Shown: one piece after another, positions 42,009 through 57,000 of the stretch
Layout of the letters: every line of letters starts with the position of its first letter
Numbering within the stretch: the stretch's first letter is position 1
Source of the DNA: Trinickia soli
GTDB taxonomy: Bacteria > Pseudomonadota > Gammaproteobacteria > Burkholderiales > Burkholderiaceae
Direction of reading: 5' to 3'
DNA: 64,000 bases
NCBI RefSeq assembly: GCF_002879855.1
Contig: NZ_PNYB01000014.1
Location: forward strand, 100,659-164,658
Notes under the pieces: generated by a model
Told to the model about the DNA's origin: nothing
Databases searched by the model: none
The model's input: the letters and a program-made list of their open reading frames with translations, nothing else
Made by a program: the position numbers and the translations under genes

Positions 42009-42121
42009 CGTGCAGAAGAATCGCCTGGTCGGACCAGCATTGTAGCGCGCCGCAGGCCAGAGCCTGCGCGCGGCGCTCATCCGCCCTCCCTTCGACGGGT
42101 ATACCACTACGCTTTCCATGC

Positions 42122-42150
42122 TTGACGCGACTATATCGGTTTCCTAATCT
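42122..42150 (+). promoter_or_regulatory. probable promoter of the dctA-alc-allA operon
   Basis: TTGACG (42122-42127), 17-base spacer, TAATCT (42145-42150). The start point would be about 42157, just before the palindromic operator candidate. Confidence 0.5.
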
Positions 42151-42164
42151 TCGCCATAAGTTGT

Positions 42165-42188
42165 CCGGTCTTACCAGTTAGACCAGAC
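42165..42188. promoter_or_regulatory. candidate operator for the FCD regulator
   Basis: CCGGTCTTACCAG (42165-42177) is an imperfect GGT-NNN-ACC palindrome of the kind bound by FadR/FCD regulators, and a further half site GACCAGAC follows at 42181-42188. Position just downstream of the promoter fits repression. Confidence 0.5.
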
Positions 42189-42220
42189 ACGTTCTGCCCG
42201 CAACCGTCCTGGAGAAAGCC

Positions 42221-43546
42221 GTGCTCAGATTCATCAATTCGCTGTTCGGCCGCGTCATGATCGCGCTCGTGGCCGGGGTCGCAATCGGCGCGCTGTTCCC
42301 GCATTTCGCGCAGTCGCTCAGGCCGTTCGGAGACGGCTTTCTCAAATTGATCACGATGGTGATCGCGCCGATCGTCTTTTGCGTGGTGGTGAGCGGGATC
42401 GCCAGCGCGGGCAATCTGAAGAAGGTGGGCCGCGTGGGCGGCAAAGCCATCGTCTACTTCGAGATCATGACGTCGATCGCGCTGATGATCGGCGCCGCGC
42501 TCGCGCTCGTGCTCAAGCCCGGCGCCGGAATGAATGTCGACGTTCGCGCGCTCGATGTGCAAGCGTTGACCACCTACACCGACCACGCGAAGAGCTTGAA
42601 GGACGTCGCGGCATTTTTGCTGAAAATCATCCCGAGCACGGCGTTCGATGCGTTCGCCAAAGGCGACATCCTGCAAGTGCTCGTGTTCGCCGTGCTGTTC
42701 GGCTCGGCGCTTTCGCTGCTCGGTGACAAAGCCAAGCGCGTGAGTTCGCTGATCGATGAGCTCGCGCAAGTGTTCTTCCGCATCATGGGCTTCATCATCA
42801 AGCTGGCGCCGCTAGGTGTGCTAGGCGCCATCGCGTTCACCACCGGCACCTATGGCGTTGCCTCGCTCCAGCAACTGGGTCTGCTCGTGCTCGTGTTCTA
42901 TGCGAGCTGTCTGCTGTTCGTCGTGCTCGTGCTCGGTGTCGTCATGCGGCTGGCCGGGTTCAACGTCTTCAAGTTGATCCGCTACCTGCGGGAAGAACTC
43001 GTGATCGTGCTTGGCACGGCGTCGTCCGACGCGGTGCTGCCGCAAGTCATGCGCAAGCTCGAATGGATGGGCGTCAAGGATTCGACGGTCGGCCTCGTGA
43101 TCCCCACCGGCTACTCGTTCAACCTCGACGGCTTCTCGATCTATTTAACGCTCGCCGTACTGTTCATCGCCCAAGCGACCAACACGCCGCTGTCGATGCA
43201 CGACCTGATTGTCGTGATCCTGATATCGCTTGTGACGTCCAAGGGCGCGCATGGCATCCCCGGCTCCGCCATCGTCATTTTGGCGGCCACATTGTCCGCG
43301 ATTCCCGCGATCCCCGTACTGGGCCTCGTGCTGATTCTTCCGGTGGATTGGTTCGCGGGCATTGCACGCGCCGCCACCAACCTGATCGGCAATTGCGTGG
43401 CGACTGTGGTCGTCGCGGCCTGGGAGCGCGACATCGACCGTGCGCGCGCTCATCGCGTACTGAACCAGGATCCCGACGTGCTCTTCTTGCAGGACGCGCA
43501 AGCGCCGGAAGTGGCAACGCCCGCTCATGGCGCCGCCGCGATTTGA
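42221..43546 (+). CDS. DctA-type dicarboxylate/cation symporter
   Basis: 441 residues from GTG at 42221, with GGAGAAAGCC directly before it. It is a membrane glutamate/C4-dicarboxylate symporter fold: the hairpin-2 region has GTASSDAVLPQVMRKLEWMG and helix 7 has VIPTGYSFNLDGFSIYLT. The family takes up succinate, fumarate, malate or related acids with protons or sodium. It is the first gene before alc and allA, so a ureide-derived acid (allantoate, ureidoglycolate, glyoxylate or oxalurate) is a possible substrate; this is inference. Confidence 0.88.
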   Translation: MLRFINSLFGRVMIALVAGVAIGALFPHFAQSLRPFGDGFLKLITMVIAPIVFCVVVSGIASAGNLKKVGRVGGKAIVYFEIMTSIALMIGAALALVLKPGAGMNVDVRALDVQALTTYTDHAKSLKDVAAFLLKIIPSTAFDAFAKGDILQVLVFAVLFGSALSLLGDKAKRVSSLIDELAQVFFRIMGFIIKLAPLGVLGAIAFTTGTYGVASLQQLGLLVLVFYASCLLFVVLVLGVVMRLAGFNVFKLIRYLREELVIVLGTASSDAVLPQVMRKLEWMGVKDSTVGLVIPTGYSFNLDGFSIYLTLAVLFIAQATNTPLSMHDLIVVILISLVTSKGAHGIPGSAIVILAATLSAIPAIPVLGLVLILPVDWFAGIARAATNLIGNCVATVVVAAWERDIDRARAHRVLNQDPDVLFLQDAQAPEVATPAHGAAAI

Positions 43547-43594
43547 CGGCGGTGCAGCCGCCCCGACTCTCTCTGAACAACCGATCAATCCGCC

Positions 43595-44611
43595 ATGGCT
43601 ATCCCGACGCTCGACCCCAACGCCCCCGCTTTCACACGCCGATGTCTGAATCTGGCGGATCCGCGCCTCGGCGCAAAAGCGCTTGCCGCCAGCGATGAGT
43701 TTTTCGCGCCGAAAGAGCGCATGCTCGATCCCGAGCCAGCCGTCTTCGTTCCCGGGAAGTACGACGATCACGGCAAATGGATGGACGGGTGGGAGACGCG
43801 CCGCAAGCGCACGACGGGCCAGGACTGGTGCGTCGTCAAGCTGGCACGCCGTGGCACGATCGAAGGCGTCGATGTCGACACGAGCCACTTCACGGGTAAC
43901 TTCCCGCCCGCCGCATCAATCGAAGGCTGTGCAAGCATGACAGAGATGCCGCCCGACGACGCTCAATGGCACACCCTGGTTGAGCCGACCGCCCTACACG
44001 GCAACCAGCATCACTACCTCCCGGTACACCATAGCGCAACGTTTACGCACATCCGCATCACACTGTTTCCCGACGGCGGCGTGGCCAGGCTGCGCGTCTA
44101 TGGCAGACCCGCGCTGGAGCAATCGCCCGCATCGCCCGCCGAGGGCGGCCTGTTCGACCTTGCGGCTGCCGTCAACGGTGCGCACGTCGTATGCGCGAAC
44201 AATCAGCATTTCGGGTTGGCCGCCAATATGCTGATGCCGGGCCGCGGCGCGAACATGGGCGATGGGTGGGAAACGCGCCGCCGGCGTGAACCCGGCAATG
44301 ACTGGGCCATCGTCGCGCTCGCGCGGCCGGGCGTGATCCGCAAGATCGAGGTCGACACCGCCTTCTTCAAAGGTAACTACCCCGATCGTTGTTCTCTACA
44401 GGCGGCCTTTGTCGCGGGCGGCACCGACGAATCGCTCGTCACGCAAGCGATGTTTTGGCCCGTCCTGCTCCCCGAACAACCGCTGCAGATGGACCACCAG
44501 CATGTCTATGAGCGCGAGCTCGCCGAGATCGGCGCGGTCACGCACGTGCGGTTCAATATCTTTCCTGACGGTGGAGTGTCGCGGCTTCGTCTCTGGGGCA
44601 ATCTGGCGTAA
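43595..44611 (+). CDS. alc: allantoicase
   Basis: 338 residues with two homologous jelly-roll halves: [20 protein letters not shown] in the first and [17 protein letters not shown] in the second. It hydrolyses allantoate to ureidoglycolate and urea. 48 bases after dctA and 10 before allA: one operon. Confidence 0.95.
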   Translation: MAIPTLDPNAPAFTRRCLNLADPRLGAKALAASDEFFAPKERMLDPEPAVFVPGKYDDHGKWMDGWETRRKRTTGQDWCVVKLARRGTIEGVDVDTSHFTGNFPPAASIEGCASMTEMPPDDAQWHTLVEPTALHGNQHHYLPVHHSATFTHIRITLFPDGGVARLRVYGRPALEQSPASPAEGGLFDLAAAVNGAHVVCANNQHFGLAANMLMPGRGANMGDGWETRRRREPGNDWAIVALARPGVIRKIEVDTAFFKGNYPDRCSLQAAFVAGGTDESLVTQAMFWPVLLPEQPLQMDHQHVYERELAEIGAVTHVRFNIFPDGGVSRLRLWGNLA

Positions 44612-44621
44612 GGACACAACG

Positions 44622-45131
44622 ATGAACCGCACCCTGCGCATCGAACCGCTCACACGCGACGCGTTCGCGCCGTTCGGCGACGTTATCGCCCTCGACGGCG
44701 CACGCCATTTCCCGATCAACGGCGGTACGACCGAACGCTTTCACGATCTGGCGACGATCGATGTCAACGATGCCGGCGGGCGACCGCTCGTCAACATTTT
44801 GCGCGGGCAGCCACGAACGCTACCGTTCGAGGTTGCAATGATGGAGCGCCACCCGCTCGGCAGCCAGGCGTTCATTCCGCTCGGAATCGTCAGGTATCTG
44901 GTCGTCGTGGCGCCGGCCGGGCCCTTCGACGAGCGGCAGTTGCGCGCCTTCTCGATCGAAGGCCGCGAGGGCGTGAACTATGCGCGCGGCGTCTGGCATC
45001 ACCCGCTGATTGCGCTCGATGCCGTTGCCGATTTCCTCGTCATCGACCGCGGCGGGCTCCAGCCCAATTGCGACGAGATCGAACTGGCGCAACCGTACCG
45101 GCTCGCCTTCGAGGAGGTCGTCGCGACATAA
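44622..45131 (+). CDS. allA: ureidoglycolate lyase
   Basis: 169 residues from ATG at 44622 with AAGGAC before it; the open frame upstream is inside alc. Family features are [39 protein letters not shown] and [10 protein letters not shown], with the metal histidines. It splits ureidoglycolate to glyoxylate and urea, completing the pathway with alc. Confidence 0.95.
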   Translation: MNRTLRIEPLTRDAFAPFGDVIALDGARHFPINGGTTERFHDLATIDVNDAGGRPLVNILRGQPRTLPFEVAMMERHPLGSQAFIPLGIVRYLVVVAPAGPFDERQLRAFSIEGREGVNYARGVWHHPLIALDAVADFLVIDRGGLQPNCDEIELAQPYRLAFEEVVAT

Positions 45132-45263
45132 TCTGATCGCAACGCGAGGACGTGGCACACAGGGGGGGAGCGCTTCGACTTCGATCGGGCTACGCAGCGG
45201 CTGGCGGCGGACTAGAATCGACGGGGGGCTCGGATTGCGCCCCCGCCGCTCGCGCCAAAGACA

Positions 45264-47351
45264 CTAATCCTGCGGACCGAATCCATCGCGGACAGCATGC
45301 CCAAGCCGAACGATGATGTCCAAGGCGCCTCCGGTTCCGGAGGGGGCGGAATGGAGCTGGAATTCGTAGCCGGTCGGCGTGCGCCCCAGGGACGCGGCAA
45401 CCGAATCGGCCAGTTGCGCCAGCCTCGTCGTCTCAGGCCGACCGCCTTCCGAGAAGACCCGCCAAGCATCCGCGTCCTTGGTGCCGGGAAAGACAATGGA
45501 TGTAATGCCCGCTGTCCGAGGATCCTGCTTGAGCATGAGCGACAACATGTCAGCGGGCGGCAGCTCGCCGGCACGAAGATCGGTGACATCGGCGGCCGAT
45601 CCGCCGTCCGCCGCGGGCTTCAATTCAATACGGGCGTGGATGTGCGGATCCCGCGCCTCGAGGTTCAGCCACAGTTCCGCATAACCATCGGGTGTGCGCT
45701 GCATATCTTTCTTCGCGAACCAGGTTTCGATCGGGAGCCCACTTTCCGAGGCCGGAATGAACCTGCCTGGACTGATGCCCGGAACGAACGGGAGGGGACC
45801 GGTGCGCGCTACGGATGACACGGGATCGCGAAGGATCCTGACCAGCGGCAAGACGTCGAGCGCCATATGCTCCGACCCGGGAACGACGTAAAAGCCGCTC
45901 CTCAGGTGATACGCGAGCGCGACCTTGTTGTGAGGTGCAACGACCCCATGGATCGGCTTGGTCGAATCTGCCCATTTCAGAAAGCCATCCGTCAAACGCT
46001 GCGCCAAGCCGCTGGCTTTGATCCCTTCCTCGATATAGAGCGTCGTGTACCATTGCTCCCCGTCCGCGTTGATCTCGCCGCCGACCACCCCGATGGTCCT
46101 CCATTGGCCATCTTGATCTGGAACGCTGAGCTTTCTCCAATAGGACGAGTCCGGGTTCGTCTGATTTGCCAGGAACTTTTCTGGCATCCAGGTCGGGGCG
46201 ACCTCCTCTCGAAGAATCTTTGCGCGGGCCGCGGTCCATTCGAGCGGGACACCCGCCATTGGGTCTGTGTTGGCGCCGATATTGCCCGACCCTATGAGTT
46301 CGGCGATCCTGTCCATATCCGAGACGGTCGGATCCGACAGCTGGAAGAGTTGCACCGAGTCCGACCGCTCGGCCGGTCCGCTGATTTCGGCCCATATTTC
46401 ATGGCTGCCGGGCGGCAGCGTGACATACCCCCCCAAATCCCCCGCTGGTACGGTCAACGCGCTCCCCTCCTTGCCGCGCAGGATGACTGTTCCCGGCTCG
46501 GCGCCGGCCTCCACGCGGGCAAGACTATCCAGGTCGAATGGACGCGGCGCGTGTGCAGCCGCCTTGGCGCTATCCACAGTGGCATGGGCGGCGAGATCCC
46601 CCACCTCCGCCGCATGGGCCGCGGCCAAATCGCTTTTCGCTACCAGCGCCGCCCCTTCGGTCGCTTTCGCGGCATCGCCTGCACCGCCGGGGATGAACAG
46701 GCTCGCAAGATCGAATAGGCCGCGACCGCTCGCTTCGCCCTCATCACCATGTGTCCAATCGTCGATCTCCGGCTGCACCAAAGACTTCGCTGTTTTTACA
46801 TCGTCGCGCACCCCGCTCGGGCCGCTGAACAGGATGGCGCCTGGCACCGAGGCGTCGACGCTCAGCTTGCCGATTTTCAGCAGCCCCATCCCGGTGGCTT
46901 TGAGCTCCTGGGCCGCCCGGGCCGTACCCTTTGGATCGATGATGGCGAGAGGTACCGCCGTAATCGGGTCGAACCGCGCCACGTCGACGGCGAGCTTGCC
47001 CGTATCGACGACCGCCTCCTTAGGAGCGTCCCAGAAAAACCCCTTTAAGAATCCCAGCGCCTGATGCTCGATCTGGGACGCGATGCCGGGATGGGACGGT
47101 GCTTTGTGAGACGGCTTATCCTTCCCGGCCGGTTCCGACGCCATGGGCTTGCCAAGCGACGTGGGTTCGGCGCTCATGCTCAGCCGGTAAGCCGTCTTGC
47201 CGGCATCGTCATTCGCATAGGGTACCGGCGGTGGCGGCAACTGATCGAGCGTCGATGGTAGCGATGGCGAGGGATGTAGAGGAAGCTGGAAAGGCGCTAA
47301 CGGTGAACTGGATGAAAGCGGCGCGCAGCCGGCATCGTCGGCGATTCGCAT
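45264..47351 (-). CDS. orphan effector/toxin-like protein with GNAT-type module
   Basis: 695 residues; AAGGAACGACC precedes the ATG. Residues 1-45 are Ser/Pro-rich, like secreted effectors. Residues about 94-275 (FLKGFFWDAPKEAVVDTGKL, FDPITAVPLAIIDPKGTARA, GLFDLASLFIPGGAGDAAK) resemble the pre-toxin section of polymorphic toxins. Residues about 370-500 look like a GNAT acetyltransferase: YTTLYIEEGIKASGLAQRL (motif A, K-x-x-G-x-A in place of the usual Q/R) and HNKVALAYHLRSGF (motif B). Residues 500-695 are unrecognised. No immunity gene, secretion gene or type III hrp-type box is seen beside it; it lies alone between allA (convergent) and recQ. Family recall is by eye, not by search. Confidence 0.6.
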   Translation of the reverse strand: MRIADDAGCAPLSSSSPLAPFQLPLHPSPSLPSTLDQLPPPPVPYANDDAGKTAYRLSMSAEPTSLGKPMASEPAGKDKPSHKAPSHPGIASQIEHQALGFLKGFFWDAPKEAVVDTGKLAVDVARFDPITAVPLAIIDPKGTARAAQELKATGMGLLKIGKLSVDASVPGAILFSGPSGVRDDVKTAKSLVQPEIDDWTHGDEGEASGRGLFDLASLFIPGGAGDAAKATEGAALVAKSDLAAAHAAEVGDLAAHATVDSAKAAAHAPRPFDLDSLARVEAGAEPGTVILRGKEGSALTVPAGDLGGYVTLPPGSHEIWAEISGPAERSDSVQLFQLSDPTVSDMDRIAELIGSGNIGANTDPMAGVPLEWTAARAKILREEVAPTWMPEKFLANQTNPDSSYWRKLSVPDQDGQWRTIGVVGGEINADGEQWYTTLYIEEGIKASGLAQRLTDGFLKWADSTKPIHGVVAPHNKVALAYHLRSGFYVVPGSEHMALDVLPLVRILRDPVSSVARTGPLPFVPGISPGRFIPASESGLPIETWFAKKDMQRTPDGYAELWLNLEARDPHIHARIELKPAADGGSAADVTDLRAGELPPADMLSLMLKQDPRTAGITSIVFPGTKDADAWRVFSEGGRPETTRLAQLADSVAASLGRTPTGYEFQLHSAPSGTGGALDIIVRLGHAVRDGFGPQD

Positions 47352-47617
47352 GGTCGTTCCTTTTGCAGTGGCGAGACAGCATGTAAAAGCTTCTCAAATG
47401 CTCGGACATGAGAAAGTTTCGCCTCATGGCCCGATGAAGTGCCGCAGGTTCTTTCTTCGAATTGGACGACGCTTCTCGCGAGTAGTAACGTCAATCCGCC
47501 CAGCTTGACGGGCTGCCTGATCGGCAAGCCGTCGCATCCCATCCGTGGTGAAAGATGGCCTTGACAGCTGCCAGGAAAGTTTAGGAATCCGGTATGCAGA
47601 CAGCTTCGGTGGCGCAC

Positions 47618-49465
47618 TCAATCCGCTCCCACCACCTCCAGCAACTCGTCTCCAAATCGCTCGAGCTTGCGCGCGCCGATACCGGGGATATGGCGAAGGT
47701 CGTCGATCGTATCGGGCGCCGAGCGCGCAATTTCAGCCAGAGTGGCATCGTGAAAAATCACGTAGGCCGGCACGCCGTCGCTCTTGGCCGTATCCGTACG
47801 CCATGCGCGTAGCCGGTCCCAGCGCGCGCGCTCGCGCGGCCCCATACCTGCCGTCGGGTCGGCCCGCCCGCTGGCACGGGAAGAAGCTTGCCGCGTACGC
47901 GTCGGTTTCACGTATCGGCGCAAGGTGACACTTTGCTCTCCCTTGAGCACCGGCTTGCTCGATTCGGTCAACATGAACGCGCCGAAGCCGTCGTGATCGA
48001 CCGTCAAATAGCCGTATGCGACGAGCTGCCGGAAGACCCCGCGCCATTCTGGCTCGGATAACTCCGCCCCGATGCCGAACGTGCTCAGCGTGTCATGCCC
48101 GCGTTCGCGCACCTTTTCGGTTTGGTTGCCGCGCAAAATGTCGATCAGGTGGCCAGCGCCGAAATGGAATCCGCTCGCGCGGCGCGCACGGAAAACGCAC
48201 GACAGAGCCATTTGTGCTTCGCGGCTGGCGTCCCAGGTGGCCGGCGGCTCGAGGCAGGTGTCGCAATTGCCGCATGGCTTGCTCGCTTCGCCGAAATACG
48301 ACAGCAAGCGCACCCGTCGGCAAGCAGCCGTCTCACACAGCCCAAGCAGCGCGTCAAGCTTGCTCGTCTGCACCCGCTTGTGCGTTTCGTCGGCCTCCGA
48401 CTCGTCGATCATCTTGCGCTGTTGAACCACGTCGCCCAGCCCATACGCCATCCAGGCATTCGCCGGCAACCCATCGCGGCCGGCGCGGCCGGTCTCCTGG
48501 TAATACCCTTCAACACTTTTGGGCAAATCGAGGTGGGCGACAAAACGCACGTCAGGCTTGTCGATGCCCATGCCGAACGCGATCGTCGCGCAAATGACGA
48601 CGCCCTCTTCGCGCTGAAAGATTTCCTGGTGACGCTGCCGCGTTTCGAAGTCCATCCCCGCGTGATAAGGCAGCGCACGAACACCTTGTGTCTTCAGCCA
48701 ATCCGCCGTTTCCTCGACCTTGCGGCGCGACAGGCAATAGATGACGCCGGCATCGGTCGTGCCGTCATCGTTCGTGTGCTCGGCGCGAATGAAGTCGAGC
48801 AACTGCGAGCGCGCGTTGTCCTTTTCGACGATGCGATAGCGAATGTTGGGCCGATCGAAGCTCGATATGAACACCCGTGCTTCGTCGAGCGCAAGGCGAT
48901 GGACGATCTCGTCGCGCGTAATCGCGTCGGCCGTTGCGGTCAGTGCGATGCGGGGGACCGAAGGAAATCGTTCGTGCAGCACCGATAGCTGCATGTATTC
49001 GGGGCGGAAGTCGTGCCCCCATTGAGAGACGCAATGCGCTTCGTCAATCGCGAACAAGCCGATGCGCGCACGCTCGAGCAGTTCGAGAAAGCGCGGCGTC
49101 ATCAAACGCTCGGGCGCGACATAAAGCAGGTCGAGATCACCGTCGCGCAGCGCGCGTTCGGTGGCCGCTGCTTCTGCGCCCGTGAGTGTCGAATTCAAAT
49201 AGGCGGCGCGCACGCCCAGTTCCTTCATCGCGGCCACCTGATCCTGCATCAACGCGATCAGCGGAGAGACGACGACACCCGCCCCAAGGCCCGCTTCGCG
49301 GCGCACGAGCGACGGGATTTGATAGCAAAGCGATTTGCCGCCGCCCGTGGGCATCAGCACGAGGCAATCGCCGCCGTCCGCGACATGTTCGACGATGTCG
49401 CGCTGCTGCCCCCGGAAGGCGGGATATCCGAAGACTTCGTTGAGAATTTCTAGAGCACGCGACAT
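47618..49465 (-). CDS. recQ: ATP-dependent DNA helicase RecQ
   Basis: 615 residues. Walker A PTGGGKS, the DEAH box and aromatic loop [15 protein letters not shown], motif VI GRAGRDG, the zinc site around CRRVRLL...CGNCDTC, a winged-helix RQC domain and a C-terminal HRDC domain (about 540-610). A 3'-5' helicase in RecF recombination and fork repair. Upstream lies the rpoC terminator; downstream is the orphan GNAT protein, 266 bases away. Confidence 0.96.
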   Translation of the reverse strand: MSRALEILNEVFGYPAFRGQQRDIVEHVADGGDCLVLMPTGGGKSLCYQIPSLVRREAGLGAGVVVSPLIALMQDQVAAMKELGVRAAYLNSTLTGAEAAATERALRDGDLDLLYVAPERLMTPRFLELLERARIGLFAIDEAHCVSQWGHDFRPEYMQLSVLHERFPSVPRIALTATADAITRDEIVHRLALDEARVFISSFDRPNIRYRIVEKDNARSQLLDFIRAEHTNDDGTTDAGVIYCLSRRKVEETADWLKTQGVRALPYHAGMDFETRQRHQEIFQREEGVVICATIAFGMGIDKPDVRFVAHLDLPKSVEGYYQETGRAGRDGLPANAWMAYGLGDVVQQRKMIDESEADETHKRVQTSKLDALLGLCETAACRRVRLLSYFGEASKPCGNCDTCLEPPATWDASREAQMALSCVFRARRASGFHFGAGHLIDILRGNQTEKVRERGHDTLSTFGIGAELSEPEWRGVFRQLVAYGYLTVDHDGFGAFMLTESSKPVLKGEQSVTLRRYVKPTRTRQASSRASGRADPTAGMGPRERARWDRLRAWRTDTAKSDGVPAYVIFHDATLAEIARSAPDTIDDLRHIPGIGARKLERFGDELLEVVGAD

Positions 49466-49644
49466 GTAGGCAGTAGGAACGGCAAACGGCAGATGGACGC
49501 AATTCTACCAACCAGCCCGCGTATCCAGATGCCCGCCGGACAACGTTGGCCGTTCGGCCGAAGAATGCGCGTACCGCGCGAACCGCCGCTTCGAGGAAAG
49601 CGGTGCCGAATGATTGAGCGGCGCCTTGCACGCCAGGCGCACAT

Positions 49645-49676
49645 AAAAAAAAGCCCGGTAGAAACCGGGCAGTTTT
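49645..49676 (-). terminator. rho-independent terminator of the rpoBC operon
   Basis: GCCCGGT/ACCGGGC (49653-49659 with 49664-49670) around AGAA, followed on the minus strand by eight T. A strong terminator about 60 bases after the rpoC stop. Confidence 0.92.
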
Positions 49677-49732
49677 TGTGCCAGTGAAGGCTGAGCGGTG
49701 CGCAGAGAGAGCGGCGCAAGCGCCGCTCGCCC

Positions 49733-53992
<4,260 letters not shown>

Positions 53993-54013
53993 TGCCTTCT
54001 CTCCGTAGTCCGA

Positions 54014-57000
54014 TTAGTTGCGGTCGAGGTCGATGTCGATGCCGAGCGAGCGGATTTCCTTCACCAACACGTTGAAGGATTCCGGCATGCCCGCGTCGAT
54101 CACGTGGTCGCCCTTGACGAGGTTCTCGTACACCTTCGTCCGGCCCGTCACGTCATCGGACTTCACCGTCAACATTTCCTGCAGCACATACGAAGCGCCA
54201 TACGCCTCGAGCGCCCACACTTCCATTTCACCGAAGCGCTGACCACCGAATTGCGCCTTACCACCCAGCGGCTGCTGCGTCACGAGCGAGTACGGGCCCG
54301 TCGAACGCGCGTGCATCTTGTCGTCCACCAAGTGGTGCAGCTTCAGGTAGTGCATGTAGCCCACGGTGACCGTACGCTCGAATGCTTCACCCGTGCGGCC
54401 GTCGTACAGACGCACCTGATTCTTCGACTTCGTCATGCCGAGGTTCTCGGCGATCTCGTCCGGGAAGGCGAGGTCGAGCATCTTCGACATTTCCTCTTCC
54501 GTCGCACCGTCGAACACCGGCGTCGCGAACGGCACGCCTTCGCGCAGGTTCTTCGCGAGTTCGACGATGTCGTCGTCCGAGAAACTCTCGAGCTCTTCCT
54601 GGCGGCCCGACTCGTTATAGAGCTTGGTCAGGAACACGCGCAGCTCTTCGACCTTGGCCTGACGCTGCAGCATTTCGCCGATACGCCAGCCGAGACCCTT
54701 CGCGGCCCAGCCCAGATGCACTTCGAGCACCTGACCCACGTTCATCCGCGACGGCACGCCGAGCGGATTGAGCACGACGTCGGCAGGACGGCCATCGGCC
54801 ATGTAGGGCATGTCTTCAATCGGAACGATCTTCGACACGACACCCTTGTTACCGTGACGGCCGGCCATCTTGTCGCCAGGCTGCAGACGACGCTTGACGG
54901 CCAGGTACACCTTGACCATCTTGAGCACGCCCGGGGGCAGCTCGTCGCCTTGCGTGAGCTTCTTGCGCTTTTCTTCGAAAGCGAGGTCGAACTGGTGACG
55001 CTTCTCTTCGATCGAGTTTTTGATCGCTTCGAGCTGCGCCGCGGCGTCCTCGTCGGCCAGACGAATATCGAACCAGTGGTAGTGGTCGAGATCCGACAGG
55101 TACGCCTGGTCGATCTTCGTGCCCTTCGCGAGCTTCTTCGGACCGCCGTTTGCGACCTTGCCTTCGAGCATGCGGGCGAGACGCTGGAAGGCGTCGCCTT
55201 CAACGATACGCAGCTGGTCGTTCAGGTCGAGGCGATAGCGCTTCAGTTCATCGTCGATGATCTGCTGCGCACGCTTGTCGCGCTGAATGCCTTCGCGCGT
55301 GAACACTTGCACGTCGATGACCGTACCGCTCATGCCCGAGGGCACGCGCAGCGAGGTGTCCTTCACGTCGGACGCCTTCTCGCCGAAGATCGCGCGCAGC
55401 AGCTTCTCTTCAGGCGTCAATTGCGTTTCGCCCTTCGGCGTGACCTTGCCGACGAGCACGTCGCCCGCTTCGACTTCGGCGCCGATGTAGACGATGCCCG
55501 ACTCGTCGAGACGGCCAAGCTGGACTTCCGCCAGATTCGAGATGTCGCGCGTGATTTCCTCAGGTCCGAGCTTCGTGTCGCGAGCGACGACGTTGAGCTC
55601 TTCGATGTGGATCGACGTATAGCGATCGTCGGCCACGACCTTCTCGGAGATCAGGATCGAGTCTTCGAAGTTGTAGCCGTTCCACGGCATGAACGCGACG
55701 AGCATGTTCTGGCCGAGCGCGAGCTCGCCCAGATCCGTCGAAGCGCCGTCCGCGAGGACGTCGCCGCGCGCAACCATGTCGCCCACCTTGACGATCGGGC
55801 GCTGGTTGATGTTCGTGTTCTGGTTCGAACGCGTGTACTTGATCAGGTTGTAGATGTCGACACCGACTTCACCGGCCACGGCTTCGTCGTCGTTCACGCG
55901 AATGACGATACGGCCCGCGTCGACGTAATCGACGACACCGCCACGCAGCGCTTGCACCGTGGTGCCCGAGTCGACCGCGACCGTACGCTCGATGCCCGTA
56001 CCGACGACCGGCTTCTCAGGACGCAGACACGGCACGGCCTGACGCTGCATGTTCGAGCCCATCAACGCGCGGTTCGCGTCGTCGTGCTCGAGGAACGGGA
56101 TCAGCGAGGCGGCAACCGAGACGATCTGCGACGGCGCCACGTCCATGTACTGGATGCGGTCCGGCGTGACCATCAGCGTTTCGCCCGCTTCGCGCGACGA
56201 GACGAGTTCGTCGGTCAGCGTGCCGTCGTCAGCCACCGCCGCGTTCGCCTGGGCGATCACGTAGCGGCCTTCTTCGATCGCCGACAGATAGTCGATCTGG
56301 TCGGTCACTTTGCCGTCCGCGACCTTCCGGTACGGCGTTTCGAGGAAGCCGTACTCGTTCAGGTGCGCGTAAAGCGCGAGCGAGTTGATCAGACCGATGT
56401 TCGGGCCTTCCGGCGTCTCGATCGGGCAGACGCGGCCGTAGTGGGTCGGATGCACGTCGCGCACTTCGAAGCCTGCGCGCTCGCGCGTCAGACCACCCGG
56501 GCCCAGTGCGGACACGCGACGCTTGTGCGTGATTTCCGACAGCGGGTTGGTTTGGTCCATGAACTGCGACAGCTGCGACGAACCGAAGAACTCACGGATA
56601 GCCGACGAAATCGGCTTCGAGTTGATCAGATCGTGCGGCATCAGGTTTTCGCTTTCGGCTTGGCCGAGGCGTTCCTTCACCGCACGCTCGACGCGCACGA
56701 GACCGGCGCGGAATTGGTTTTCCGCGAGTTCGCCCACGCAACGCACGCGACGATTGCCGAGGTGATCGATGTCGTCGACTTCGCCCTTGCCGTTGCGCAG
56801 CTCGACGAGGATCTTGATCGTCGCCAGGATGTCGTCGTCCTGCAGCGTCATCGGGCCCGTGATCTCGTCACGGCCGACACGGCGGTTGAACTTCATACGG
56901 CCGACCTTGGACAGGTCGTACGCGTCTTCGCTGTAGAACAGACGGTTGAACAAAGCCTCGACCGCTTCTTCGGTCGGCGGCTCGCCCGGACGCATCATGC

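Noticed and set aside
42009..42119. Longer N-terminus for the FCD regulator from ATG 42119
   Set aside because: The added residues do not resemble a GntR N-terminus and the stretch touches the divergent dctA promoter region.
47352..47617. A type III secretion regulatory box (TTCG-N16-TTCG) upstream of the GNAT protein
   Set aside because: TTCG occurs near 47455 but no second TTCG lies at the required spacing.
47209..47621. Several 65-106 codon minus-strand frames between recQ and the GNAT protein, considered as an immunity or chaperone gene
   Set aside because: They overlap recQ or the start of the next gene, lack ribosome sites and show no protein-like composition.
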